Part shown: positions 54,259 to 62,380 of the stretch, one piece after another
Layout: each line of letters begins with the position of its first letter
Numbering within the stretch: the stretch's first letter is position 1
NCBI RefSeq assembly: GCF_000369005.1
Contig: NZ_KB849765.1
Coordinates: 62,001 to 126,000 of the forward strand
Source: Acinetobacter beijerinckii CIP 110307
Lineage (GTDB): Bacteria; Pseudomonadota; Gammaproteobacteria; Pseudomonadales; Moraxellaceae
Direction of reading: 5' to 3'
DNA length: 64,000 nucleotides
The notes under the pieces: model-generated
What the model was told of the DNA's origin: nothing
Databases searched by the model: none
The model's input: only the letters and a program-made list of their open reading frames with translations
Translations under genes and position numbers: made by a program

Positions 54259-55818
54259 TTAGTTCCCTCCGATGACATAAGCGACACCCGCACGACCACC
54301 AAATTTTCCGCCATCTGCAACACCAACTGCGCCACTTCCAGAGAAACGATCACTGAACGATGTTACGACGCCGAATGCACCTGCAGCTTCACCCTCGTAA
54401 TAACCCATACCACCAAAGATTGCGACTTGCCCTGCTTGAATGCTTGGAATGGCTTGTTGAGTTGCTAAAGAGATCGCAATACCACGATTTGCAGTGGTTT
54501 CAACATGATCTAAACGGGTATTTAATTGGTCAACACGACGATCTAAACGACTTACTTCTGAAATTCGTGTTGCTGTTTCAGTATCAATGCGATTACCTAA
54601 AGCAATGTCTGCATTTGTACGCGCTTGAGCTTCAGCAGCATCACCCGCAATACGCGCATCTTTTTCTGTATTAATCGCTAGAATACGCGCTGCTTTTTCA
54701 GCTTCATCACCTGCAATACGCGCAGTCGCTTCAGCTTCATCTCCAGCAATACGTGCTGCTTTTTCAGTTGCATCTGCATTTGCGCGAATTTGAGCTTCAT
54801 TATTAATTGCAGCAGTACGTGCAGCTGTTTCATCTGCATCAGCTTGTGCACGAATTTGTGCTTCGTTATCAATCTTCGCTTGCAAGTCTGCATCACCCGC
54901 TTCTCGCGCTGTTTTTTCTGCCGCTAATTTACTAGCTTGATCTGCATCACCTGCTTCACGTGCCGCTTTTTCGGTCGTAATTTTATCGTTGATCGCATCA
55001 AGGTCTGCTTGGCTTGGTGCAGTATCAACACTCGCAAGCGCATCTTTTAATTGTTTGACATTCACTGCATCATTATCGCCAATACCATCAGCAACCCAAG
55101 TCACACGGCGATCACCCATCGCCACAGTATTTTCTTCATCAGCCACAGTGTTGGCACCAATTGCAACTGAGTTTTTTGCCGTTGCTTTTGCTCCATTCCC
55201 CAGTGCAATAGCACCTTCTACACTTGCTTCAGCATTATTACCAATTGCAATTGAGTTCAAACCACTTGCAACTGAATTGCTTCCTGTTGCAATTGCATTA
55301 TCAGCAGTTGCTTGCGCACCATAACCAAGGCTTGTTGCATACTGCCCTGTGGCTTGCGATGTAGAACCGACTGCGGTTGCACCTGTACCATCAACCGTAA
55401 CAGAGTCTCCAAATGCACTAGCATATTGACCTTTAATATCAATATTTCCACCAACTGCTGTAGCTTGGCTATCATGAATCGTAATATTATTACCCACAGC
55501 CGTACCACCAGCACCTGTCACCTCATTATTACTACCCACAGCAACAGCATACTGATCATGGGTCGTATTGTTATTCCCGATGACGGCAGAACCAAAACCG
55601 TTTACAGTGTTCCCGGCCCCTCCCACAAAGCCTTCCCCACCGGTTCCGCTGTTTTCCGTACCTACTACTGTTGTATTCGCAGCAGCGTTATTAGTACCAA
55701 CAACTGTCGTATCTGGTCCAGTCGCAGTATTTCCTGTCCCAATATTTGTTACTGCCGCATATGCATTTACAGTCAATAATGCCGTTGCAATCACTGATAA
55801 TTGAAAAGTTTTTTTCAT
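54259..55818 (-). CDS. Trimeric autotransporter adhesin (YadA-like), copy 2
   Basis: 519 residues from ATG 55818 (MKKTFQLSVIATALLTVNAYA); AAGGACG upstream selects this over an in-frame ATG 31 codons earlier. Head with many left-handed-helix repeats (NTVNGFGSAVIGNNNTTHDQ type), neck near DNDAVNVKQLKDALAS, stalk with the same 11-residue repeat pattern (ATEKAARIAGDE, AEATARIAGDE) and the YadA anchor ending YVIGGN. The extra C-terminal residues after the last beta-strand (no terminal Phe) are atypical for outer-membrane insertion signals. Confidence 0.93.
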   Translation of the reverse strand: MKKTFQLSVIATALLTVNAYAAVTNIGTGNTATGPDTTVVGTNNAAANTTVVGTENSGTGGEGFVGGAGNTVNGFGSAVIGNNNTTHDQYAVAVGSNNEVTGAGGTAVGNNITIHDSQATAVGGNIDIKGQYASAFGDSVTVDGTGATAVGSTSQATGQYATSLGYGAQATADNAIATGSNSVASGLNSIAIGNNAEASVEGAIALGNGAKATAKNSVAIGANTVADEENTVAMGDRRVTWVADGIGDNDAVNVKQLKDALASVDTAPSQADLDAINDKITTEKAAREAGDADQASKLAAEKTAREAGDADLQAKIDNEAQIRAQADADETAARTAAINNEAQIRANADATEKAARIAGDEAEATARIAGDEAEKAARILAINTEKDARIAGDAAEAQARTNADIALGNRIDTETATRISEVSRLDRRVDQLNTRLDHVETTANRGIAISLATQQAIPSIQAGQVAIFGGMGYYEGEAAGAFGVVTSFSDRFSGSGAVGVADGGKFGGRAGVAYVIGGN

Positions 55819-56261
55819 TACGTCGTCCTTTTGAAACTCATTACTTGTTGATAAAAATAGGTTTTTTAACAATATAAAAGTTGAATTTATGTATTCTGTG
55901 GTATGCGTCATTAAAATAAATATTTAATGTGTATTATGCACATATTTAAAAAACTAACATATAGTTGTTGGCTGTGCAATAGTTCATAAACTATGACTAA
56001 AATTAGATAAAATTAAGATAAACCATTTATTAATTTGAATTATTTTTATAAAATTTATAAAAAATGTTTAGTTTGAAATAAAAAATATTTTTAAATATGT
56101 TCAATATGTACATTATTTAATTTTAGTGGTACATTTCTGCCTGTTAACGCTTGAATCGACCAATGAAAAAGTATCAAAAGCCAATGATTTGATAGGAACT
56201 TAAATTATTTTTGATACATAACACTGACCAGTTCTTGAAAAGGAAATAGCAAGTAAATTTT
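55819..56261. other. Divergent intergenic region, adhesin pair and IS630-like OrfA
   Basis: About 440 very AT-rich bases. Should contain the adhesin promoter. No reading frame, repeat or inverted repeat end of an insertion sequence was recognised. Confidence 0.5.
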
Positions 56262-56612
56262 ATGCGAGCATATTCATTAGATCTTCGAAAGAAAGTCATG
56301 GCAGCATACTTACAGACCAAACATAAATCTAAAGTTTGTCAGCAATTTAATATCGCAAGATCCACCTTAGACGAATGGATTTCTTTAGAAAAAAATACAA
56401 AAGATCTCAAGCCTTTACCAGCAGTTCGCAATGGTAGACCTTTTACAATCAAAGATTTAAAAAGTTTTGAGGAGTTTGTCGACTCAACGCCTTATAAGCG
56501 CATTCAAGATTTACTTGAACCATTTGAGCAAAAATTTGGTTATAAGATTTCGTATTCAATACTTTGGCGAGGTTTAAGTAAAATTGGAAGAATAAAAAAA
56601 CAGAATAGCTAA
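56262..56612 (+). CDS. Orphan IS630-type transposase OrfA (helix-turn-helix half)
   Basis: 116 residues: MRAYSLDLRKKVMAAYLQTKHKSKVCQQFNIARSTLDEWI is the usual IS630-family OrfA start with its helix-turn-helix. No DDE catalytic half (OrfB) follows, and no flanking inverted repeats or TA duplication were seen. The C-terminus (KISYSILWRGLSKIGRIKK) is complete with a stop codon. Either a relic of an insertion sequence or a retained DNA-binding protein. Confidence 0.75.
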   Translation: MRAYSLDLRKKVMAAYLQTKHKSKVCQQFNIARSTLDEWISLEKNTKDLKPLPAVRNGRPFTIKDLKSFEEFVDSTPYKRIQDLLEPFEQKFGYKISYSILWRGLSKIGRIKKQNS

Positions 56613-56630
56613 ACCAATGACTTTAATTGT

Positions 56631-57455
56631 TTATTGATTATATTGATACACACCTAATCTAAAGCGCTTATTTGCGTCAGCATCACCCTCATCATTTTTA
56701 CAATAGTCGATTGCTGCTGAAACAATTGCTTTAGACATCAAGTTCCACAGATCTACACTCAGTTGATTTAATTTCTCAATAGACTCTTGACTCAATTCAT
56801 CTGCAAAAATGGCTTGCTCTAAAAAATTTGTGTTGTTGGTTAAGTTACTTATACCCGCAGACAAATGATCTGAAATGTTTTGTGTAAATAGCTGTTTACT
56901 TTCATCGGCTTGTGGATTCGGTGTAAAACTAGAATTTTGCAAAATGACTTGGTCTTCTTCTTCTACAATAATTCCCAAACGCTTTAGTTCTAATAAAATT
57001 GACTTAGGATGTTTTTCTGATGAAATTTGCTTCACCAAGCTTTCAAAACTATTTTCCTCACCTTGAAAAGGAATCTGTTGAGGTAGTTTTTGATTGATCC
57101 ACATCCCCACCACACGCGCTGGAACACTAATCGGTAACTGTAAATTAAACTGATCCACAAGCGTGTATTCACCATAAGTTTGGCAAAAACTTCTTACGTC
57201 ACGACGATTCAGGCCTGCCAATAAACTAATTGCAGAATCCGTTTTCTTTTGTTTGATGGCATCCAACTCTTTGAGAGCTTCGTTATAAAACAGGGCCTTG
57301 AGCGCCGTTGTAAACTCGTTATAACCGATACCCGACTTAATGAGCCAATGGATTAATTGAGGCATAATACTGACAACATGCTCTAAAGTCGTTTCAGTAT
57401 CGTGAGACAAGATTGCCTCATCTGAAACAACTAAAGCTGATGTGTCTTTACTCAT
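56631..57455 (-). CDS. DUF6502-like protein
   Basis: 274 residues from ATG 57455 (MSKDTSALVVSDEAILS), chosen because GGAG lies 6 bases upstream, rather than an in-frame start seven codons earlier. A helix-turn-helix-like region (LAGLNRRDVRSFCQTYG) follows a helical N-terminal part (IHWLIKSGIGYNEFTTALKALF). This order resembles the DUF6502 family, of unknown function but possibly regulatory. Stand-alone gene. Confidence 0.65.
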   Translation of the reverse strand: MSKDTSALVVSDEAILSHDTETTLEHVVSIMPQLIHWLIKSGIGYNEFTTALKALFYNEALKELDAIKQKKTDSAISLLAGLNRRDVRSFCQTYGEYTLVDQFNLQLPISVPARVVGMWINQKLPQQIPFQGEENSFESLVKQISSEKHPKSILLELKRLGIIVEEEDQVILQNSSFTPNPQADESKQLFTQNISDHLSAGISNLTNNTNFLEQAIFADELSQESIEKLNQLSVDLWNLMSKAIVSAAIDYCKNDEGDADANKRFRLGVYQYNQ

Positions 57456-57775
57456 GCAAACTCCATTATCAAACACAATATAAAATTAACCTTTCACAAA
57501 TTGTTTTAATCTCTCATCTTATTCTAGACGAATTTAGATCAATTGAGCGTCAGGATTGTAGCCTTTTTTTAATAAAACTATTAAGTTTTTTACCTTGGAA
57601 TAAAATCACATTAAATAAAACAATTATTTTTCAAAAACATAGTTAATAATTAATTATTCAACACGTCTTGAAAATATATTTTTAATAAAATAAACCTTCA
57701 TTTCTAATTATTTAATTTTATTTCAATGGTTCAATAATATTTTCTGATTGCCGATCATGACGGAAATCATTCCAT
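57456..57775. other. Intergenic region upstream of the DUF6502-like gene
   Basis: About 320 AT-rich bases. No gene seen. The arsH terminator lies at its right edge. Confidence 0.5.
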
Positions 57776-57805
57776 AAAAAAACCTAGTAATTTCAACTAG
57801 GTTTA
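57776..57805 (-). terminator. Terminator of the ars operon
   Basis: AAACCTAG / CTAGGTTT stem around TAATTTCAA with TTTTTTTATGG on the minus strand, 32 bp after arsH. Confidence 0.9.
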
Positions 57806-57836
57806 AGTCATTCATCTAAAAATTGTTTTTTTCATT

Positions 57837-58541
57837 TTATAAAGCACGCTGATTCACACGTTTAGATAACTCTTCAGCAGATTCTTTGCGCTCTGAATAA
57901 CGATCTGTGAGGTACTGACTTTGTCCACGAGTGAGCAAGGTGAACTTATATAACTCCTCCATCACATCAACAATTCGATCATAAAATGCAGAAGCTTTCA
58001 TTTTGCCATCTTCATCAAATTCTAAAAAAGCTTTTGGAATAGAGGATTGATTTGGAATCGTGATCATGCGCATCCAACGACCTAAAATACGCATTTGATT
58101 AACACTATTAAAAGATTGCGAACCACCACTCACTTGCATCAATGCCAACGTTTTTCCTTGCGTCGCTCGAATCGCGCCGCCAGCCAATGGAATCCAATCA
58201 ATCTGCGATTTAAAAATTGAACTCATTGAACCATGACGTTCAGGTGAGCACCACACCATACCCTCTGACCACGCCAACAGTTCATGTAGCTCGTTGACTT
58301 TTGGATGTTGCATATCTGCATCTTCAGGTAAAGGCAAACCTTTAGGATGAAAGATTTTCACTTCAGCACCAAACTGTTCCAAAATACGCCCAGCTTCCAT
58401 CACCGCCAATCGGCTGTATGAACGCTCACGGTTTGAACCATAGAGCAATAAAATACGCGGTGGATGATCTAAGGCTTTTGCCTGAACTTTTTCTAAACTT
58501 GGTTGATCGAGAAGATTCATATCTACATTTGGGAGAGTCAT
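57837..58541 (-). CDS. arsH: ArsH, NADPH-dependent FMN reductase-like organoarsenical oxidase
   Basis: 234 residues with the flavodoxin-like FMN loop [47 protein letters not shown] and [21 protein letters not shown]. ArsH enzymes oxidise trivalent organoarsenicals. Last gene of the ars operon, 5 bp downstream of acr3. Confidence 0.94.
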   Translation of the reverse strand: MTLPNVDMNLLDQPSLEKVQAKALDHPPRILLLYGSNRERSYSRLAVMEAGRILEQFGAEVKIFHPKGLPLPEDADMQHPKVNELHELLAWSEGMVWCSPERHGSMSSIFKSQIDWIPLAGGAIRATQGKTLALMQVSGGSQSFNSVNQMRILGRWMRMITIPNQSSIPKAFLEFDEDGKMKASAFYDRIVDVMEELYKFTLLTRGQSQYLTDRYSERKESAEELSKRVNQRAL

Positions 58542-58546
58542 AGAAA

Positions 58547-59590
58547 TTACACCTCTGCTTTAAAAAACTTTTTTCTGAGCCATAAGGACACACTCACTAA
58601 AGCGATCAAAACAGGTACTTCAACCAGTGGACCTATTACCGTGGTAAAAGCGACTGGTGAAGCTAAACCAAAAGTTGCAATCGCGACAGCAAGTGCCAAT
58701 TCAAAGTTATTCCCCGCAGCAGTAAAAGAGATTGCTGCTGTCTTCGGATAATCATTGCCCATCCATTTGCTCATAAAGAAGCTAATAAAGAACATCAAGA
58801 CAAAGTAAATTGTTAAAGGAATTGCGATACGCAGAACATCCATTGGCAGGCTTACAACGTCACCACCTTTGAGACTAAACATCGCCACAATCGTGAATAA
58901 CAAAGCCAACAAACTCAGTGGACTGATCTTAGGTAAGAAGATATTTTGATACCAATCTAAACCTTTAGCTCGAACCAGAATGAATCGACTCATAAAGCCA
59001 AGGAAAAATGGAATACCTAAATAGATCAATACCGCATGGGTAATCGTCCAAAAATCGACATTGATCACTTGCCCAGCAACGCCAAAATACGGCGGTAAGA
59101 AGGTCAGGAATAACCAAGCATAGGTACTAAAGAATAGAATCTGGAAAATACTGTTAAATGCCACCAATGCCGCAACATATTGGTTATCACCACAGGCTAG
59201 GCCATTCCAGACTAAAACCATCGCAATACAGCGCGCCAAACCGATCAGGATTACGCCTGTCATGTATTCGGGATAACTCTGCAAAAATATAATCGCCAAT
59301 GCAAACATCAAAACAGGTGCAATAAGCCAGTTCTGTACCAAAGACAAAGTTAAGGTTTTTTTGTCTTTAAACACTTGTGGTAGCGTAGCATAGTCCACTT
59401 TTGCCAAAGGTGGATACATCATCAAAATCAGGCCAATCGCAATCGGGATATTGACTGAATCCACACTCATTTTATCTAATGCCACTGAGGCTTGGGGAAA
59501 GAACACACCGATTGCAATCCCCAACGCCATGGCAATAAAAATCCATAGCGTGAGGTTACGATCTAAAAAAGATAATCTTTGTTGAGCCAT
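58547..59590 (-). CDS. acr3: Arsenite efflux transporter Acr3
   Basis: 347 residues from ATG 59590 ([12 protein letters not shown]), preceded by GAGATC; an in-frame ATG 14 codons upstream would overlap arsC. Ten membrane segments of the ACR3/BASS family, including [15 protein letters not shown] with the conserved Cys needed for arsenite transport, and [25 protein letters not shown]. Exports As(III) using the proton gradient. Confidence 0.94.
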   Translation of the reverse strand: MAQQRLSFLDRNLTLWIFIAMALGIAIGVFFPQASVALDKMSVDSVNIPIAIGLILMMYPPLAKVDYATLPQVFKDKKTLTLSLVQNWLIAPVLMFALAIIFLQSYPEYMTGVILIGLARCIAMVLVWNGLACGDNQYVAALVAFNSIFQILFFSTYAWLFLTFLPPYFGVAGQVINVDFWTITHAVLIYLGIPFFLGFMSRFILVRAKGLDWYQNIFLPKISPLSLLALLFTIVAMFSLKGGDVVSLPMDVLRIAIPLTIYFVLMFFISFFMSKWMGNDYPKTAAISFTAAGNNFELALAVAIATFGLASPVAFTTVIGPLVEVPVLIALVSVSLWLRKKFFKAEV

Positions 59591-59597
59591 GATGATC

Positions 59598-60071
59598 TCA
59601 TTCAATATGCGAAATTTGATTGATCGCTGCAATCAACTCAGGACGAGACATATGTGCTGTATCGAGTGCAAATAAAGCATCTAAACGGCGGTTGATATGA
59701 TCGACTGTCACTTGAAAAGCTTTGAGCTTTTCTTCTTTCGGCAAATCTAAATGTGATGGATCAGCCAAGCCCCAATGTGCTTTGATCGCACCACCTAAAT
59801 AAAGTGGACACGCTTCTTGTGCTGCTGAATCACAAACAGTAATCACCACGTCAGGTTGATATTGTTCGCAGTCATCAATGGTTTTACTCCACAAGCCATC
59901 TGTTGAAAGACCAAGATTTTCTAGAGTTTCAATGGTCAACGGATGCACTTGTCCTGACGGCTTACTACCAGCACTGTATGCCTTCCAACCTTCAGGCGCA
60001 CGACTGTTAAAAAGCACTTCAGATAAAATGCTACGGCAACTATTTCCAGTACATAAAAAAAGGAATTTCAT
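59598..60071 (-). CDS. arsC: Arsenate reductase, thioredoxin-coupled (LMW phosphatase type)
   Basis: 157 residues. The active-site loop CTGNSCR is the CX5R motif (C7, R13), followed by [29 protein letters not shown] and WGLADPSH. This is the low-molecular-weight phosphatase class of arsenate reductases. Between arsR (6 bp) and acr3, so it feeds As(III) to the exporter. Confidence 0.93.
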   Translation of the reverse strand: MKFLFLCTGNSCRSILSEVLFNSRAPEGWKAYSAGSKPSGQVHPLTIETLENLGLSTDGLWSKTIDDCEQYQPDVVITVCDSAAQEACPLYLGGAIKAHWGLADPSHLDLPKEEKLKAFQVTVDHINRRLDALFALDTAHMSRPELIAAINQISHIE

Positions 60072-60077
60072 TATTTT

Positions 60078-60398
60078 TTACTCACAATAACTTTTAATTT
60101 GTAGGGTTTGGCAATCTTGATTAATTACAGGATGATGTCTGACCAATGTTGTTAAAATGTCATGGCACCATGTCGGCAACTCAGGATGAATGCTGTAATA
60201 CACCCATTGGCTTTGTCTTCGATCTTGAAGTAATCCAGATGAACGTAATAATGCTAGGTGACGAGAAATTTTGGGTTGGCTCAACTGCAATTTTTCAGTT
60301 AAATCGCATACGCAAAGCTCTTTATTTTCAGCAACTAGGGCTACAATACTGAGACGTGTTTCATCAGATAAACATTTAAAAAAATTGACTTGATCCAT
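60078..60398 (-). CDS. arsR: Arsenical repressor ArsR
   Basis: 106 residues with the As(III)-sensing Cys29 and Cys31 in ELCVCDL within the winged helix and LSQPKISRHLALLRSSGLL as recognition helix. Represses the operon until arsenite binds. It is the second gene, 59 bp after the glutaredoxin-type arsC, an unusual order. Confidence 0.94.
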   Translation of the reverse strand: MDQVNFFKCLSDETRLSIVALVAENKELCVCDLTEKLQLSQPKISRHLALLRSSGLLQDRRQSQWVYYSIHPELPTWCHDILTTLVRHHPVINQDCQTLQIKSYCE

Positions 60399-60457
60399 AG
60401 TTGCGCCTTATCTCATTATTGGGATATACAGATAATCAAATATAACAGTTAAATTTT

Positions 60458-60883
60458 TTATTTCAGTCGTTGCCCATTTTCATCAATCACTTTCTCACCA
60501 TCTTCTTTGGTAAAAGCACCCTTTTGCGCTAATGGTAAAATCTCTAAAACAAGTTCAGATGGACGGCTTAATCGAGTACCAAGATCGGTTACAACAAATG
60601 GTCGATTAATCAAAACCGGATGTTCAAGCATAAATGCAAGCAACTGCTCATCAGTCCAATCCTCACGATCTAATGCTAAATCACGATAAGGAGCAACATT
60701 CTGACGAATCGCTTGTCTTACAGTTAATTTTGCATCCTGAATCAATTTAACTAATTCGTCATGCGTCGGTGGTGTAATGAGGTATTCAACAATGATGGGC
60801 TCAATACCCGTATTCCGAATGAGTGCCAAGGTATTTCGTGAGGTGCCACATTCTGGATTGTGATAAATCTTAATTTTGCTCAT
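60458..60883 (-). CDS. arsC: Arsenate reductase, glutaredoxin type
   Basis: 141 residues with the ArsC motif NPECGTSRNTLALIRN (Cys12) and the RxxxPYRDLAL and RPFVVTDLGTRLSRP regions. This E. coli R773-type reductase uses glutathione and glutaredoxin. It is first in the operon and is unrelated in fold to the second arsC, so the operon encodes two arsenate reduction routes. Confidence 0.94.
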   Translation of the reverse strand: MSKIKIYHNPECGTSRNTLALIRNTGIEPIIVEYLITPPTHDELVKLIQDAKLTVRQAIRQNVAPYRDLALDREDWTDEQLLAFMLEHPVLINRPFVVTDLGTRLSRPSELVLEILPLAQKGAFTKEDGEKVIDENGQRLK

Positions 60884-60916
60884 TTTTTAGTAACTATCTT
60901 CAAATATATATCACTT

Positions 60917-60954
60917 TATATATGAAAAACCATATATATGCAATATCATATATA
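60917..60954 (-). promoter_or_regulatory. Two overlapping ArsR-operator-like palindromes
   Basis: TATATATG-N6-CATATATA occurs at 60917-60938 and again, shifted by 16 bp, at 60933-60954, sharing CATATATA/TATATATG. It lies 34-71 bp upstream of the first ars start codon, where promoter and operator are expected. Confidence 0.75.
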
Positions 60955-61080
60955 GTGCATTTATTCAGTCTCACAAATAAGATTAAAAAAACCGCTAATT
61001 GATAGCGATATGAAACACTGTTATTAACAAATTGATCATTTTGGAAAGTAAGTTAAGCAGTTGAGTCACTGAGCTTATCA

Positions 61081-62280
61081 GTGTTTTCTTCTAAGATGCC
61101 GCTACAGAATGCAACCTTAGAGTTTTATCCGATGACTCAATTGCCAAAAGTGAAACAGACCTTGCTCAAATCTAAAACTGCCCAAAAAGTGTTGAATAGC
61201 CGAAAGAGTCAACGAACTCGGCATGTATTTTCAAATGCGGCAGATCGTATTTTGAGAGGTGGTCAACTTGCTTTGTCAGGTAAAACACCTTTTGATGTGA
61301 TCTATGAACGTGAAATTATCAGCTTACGCCACTATAAAGATGACAGCATTGAAGTGCCGGAGAAGCCTCGTACACCATTGGTCATTGTTCCACCTCTTGC
61401 TGCTAACATGCTGATTTTCGATTTATTTCCAACACGTAGTCTTGTGCGTTATTTTCTATCACAAGGCTTTGAGGTGTATTTAATAGATTGGGGAACGCCA
61501 AGTCTTCACCAAGCAAAATATAATCTTGGTACCTATGTCAAAATATTTATGCCAGATTTTATTGAGAAAATTCGAGCACATAGTGGTCAACAACAATTAT
61601 CTTTGTTTGGTTGGAGTTTAGGTGGCGTGTTATCGCTATGCTATACCTCATTATTCAAAGACCAAGATATTAAAAATTTAATTATTTTAGCTTCGCCGAT
61701 CAATACGCATAAATCAGGTTATATGGGGAAGTTTTATCAACGCCTTACATTGCCTGCACAGTGGGTTCGAAACAATACCAAATTCCGTATTAATCAAATT
61801 CCAAGTCGGGTTTTTCATGTTCATGGCTGGCAGAATACGCTTGGATTTAAATTAACAGATCCTATTGGAAATTTAAAAAATTATTGGAAATTATTCAAAA
61901 ACTTAGATGATCGTCAATTTATTATTAATCATGCAACTTCAAGTTCATTTGTCGATAATATGCTTGCATATCCTGGCGGCGTGATGCGAGATATTATTTT
62001 GCGTTTTTGGATTGATAACGAGCTTTCAACAGGCAGTGTTAAATTTGGTGAGCAAACAGCAAACCTAAAAGATATTCACTGCTCAGTACTTGCGATTGGT
62101 GGAGATACTGACATCATAGTCACCTCCGAAGCAGTAAGACCATTAATGGATTTGATTAGTAGTACAGACAAGCAATTTAAAATTGTTTCAGGCGGACATA
62201 TGGGATTGGTTTCTGGCAGCCAAGCACCACAAGCAGTTTGGCCAGTGATTAATCAATGGTTAACAGAGCGCTCTCTTTAA
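61081..62280 (+). CDS. PhaC-fold alpha/beta hydrolase with serine nucleophile
   Basis: 399 residues if GTG 61081 is used; ATG 61096 and ATG 61132 (with GAG 8 bases upstream) are alternatives. PhaC/class III synthase-like features: RTPLVIVPPLAANMLIFDL, GFEVYLIDWGTP, and the lipase-like box GWSLGG (S about 179), where PHA synthases have Cys. Asp (IGGDTDI) and His (SGGHMGL) complete the triad. It is therefore more likely a hydrolase than a polymerising synthase. No phaAB or phasin genes are adjacent. Confidence 0.8.
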   Translation: MFSSKMPLQNATLEFYPMTQLPKVKQTLLKSKTAQKVLNSRKSQRTRHVFSNAADRILRGGQLALSGKTPFDVIYEREIISLRHYKDDSIEVPEKPRTPLVIVPPLAANMLIFDLFPTRSLVRYFLSQGFEVYLIDWGTPSLHQAKYNLGTYVKIFMPDFIEKIRAHSGQQQLSLFGWSLGGVLSLCYTSLFKDQDIKNLIILASPINTHKSGYMGKFYQRLTLPAQWVRNNTKFRINQIPSRVFHVHGWQNTLGFKLTDPIGNLKNYWKLFKNLDDRQFIINHATSSSFVDNMLAYPGGVMRDIILRFWIDNELSTGSVKFGEQTANLKDIHCSVLAIGGDTDIIVTSEAVRPLMDLISSTDKQFKIVSGGHMGLVSGSQAPQAVWPVINQWLTERSL

Positions 62281-62301
62281 TTTGTAAAATCACTTTGGAA
62301 A

Positions 62302-62334
62302 GCACATCTCTATTTTATTCAGAAAGAGATGTGC
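62302..62334. terminator. Hairpin between convergent hydrolase and MHYT genes
   Basis: GCACATCTCT (62302-62311) and AGAGATGTGC (62325-62334) form a perfect 10-bp stem; a U run is absent. Confidence 0.6.
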
Positions 62335-62380
62335 AATATATGCACATAAACTACTCAATATCATTCAGTTAGGCGAGCTA

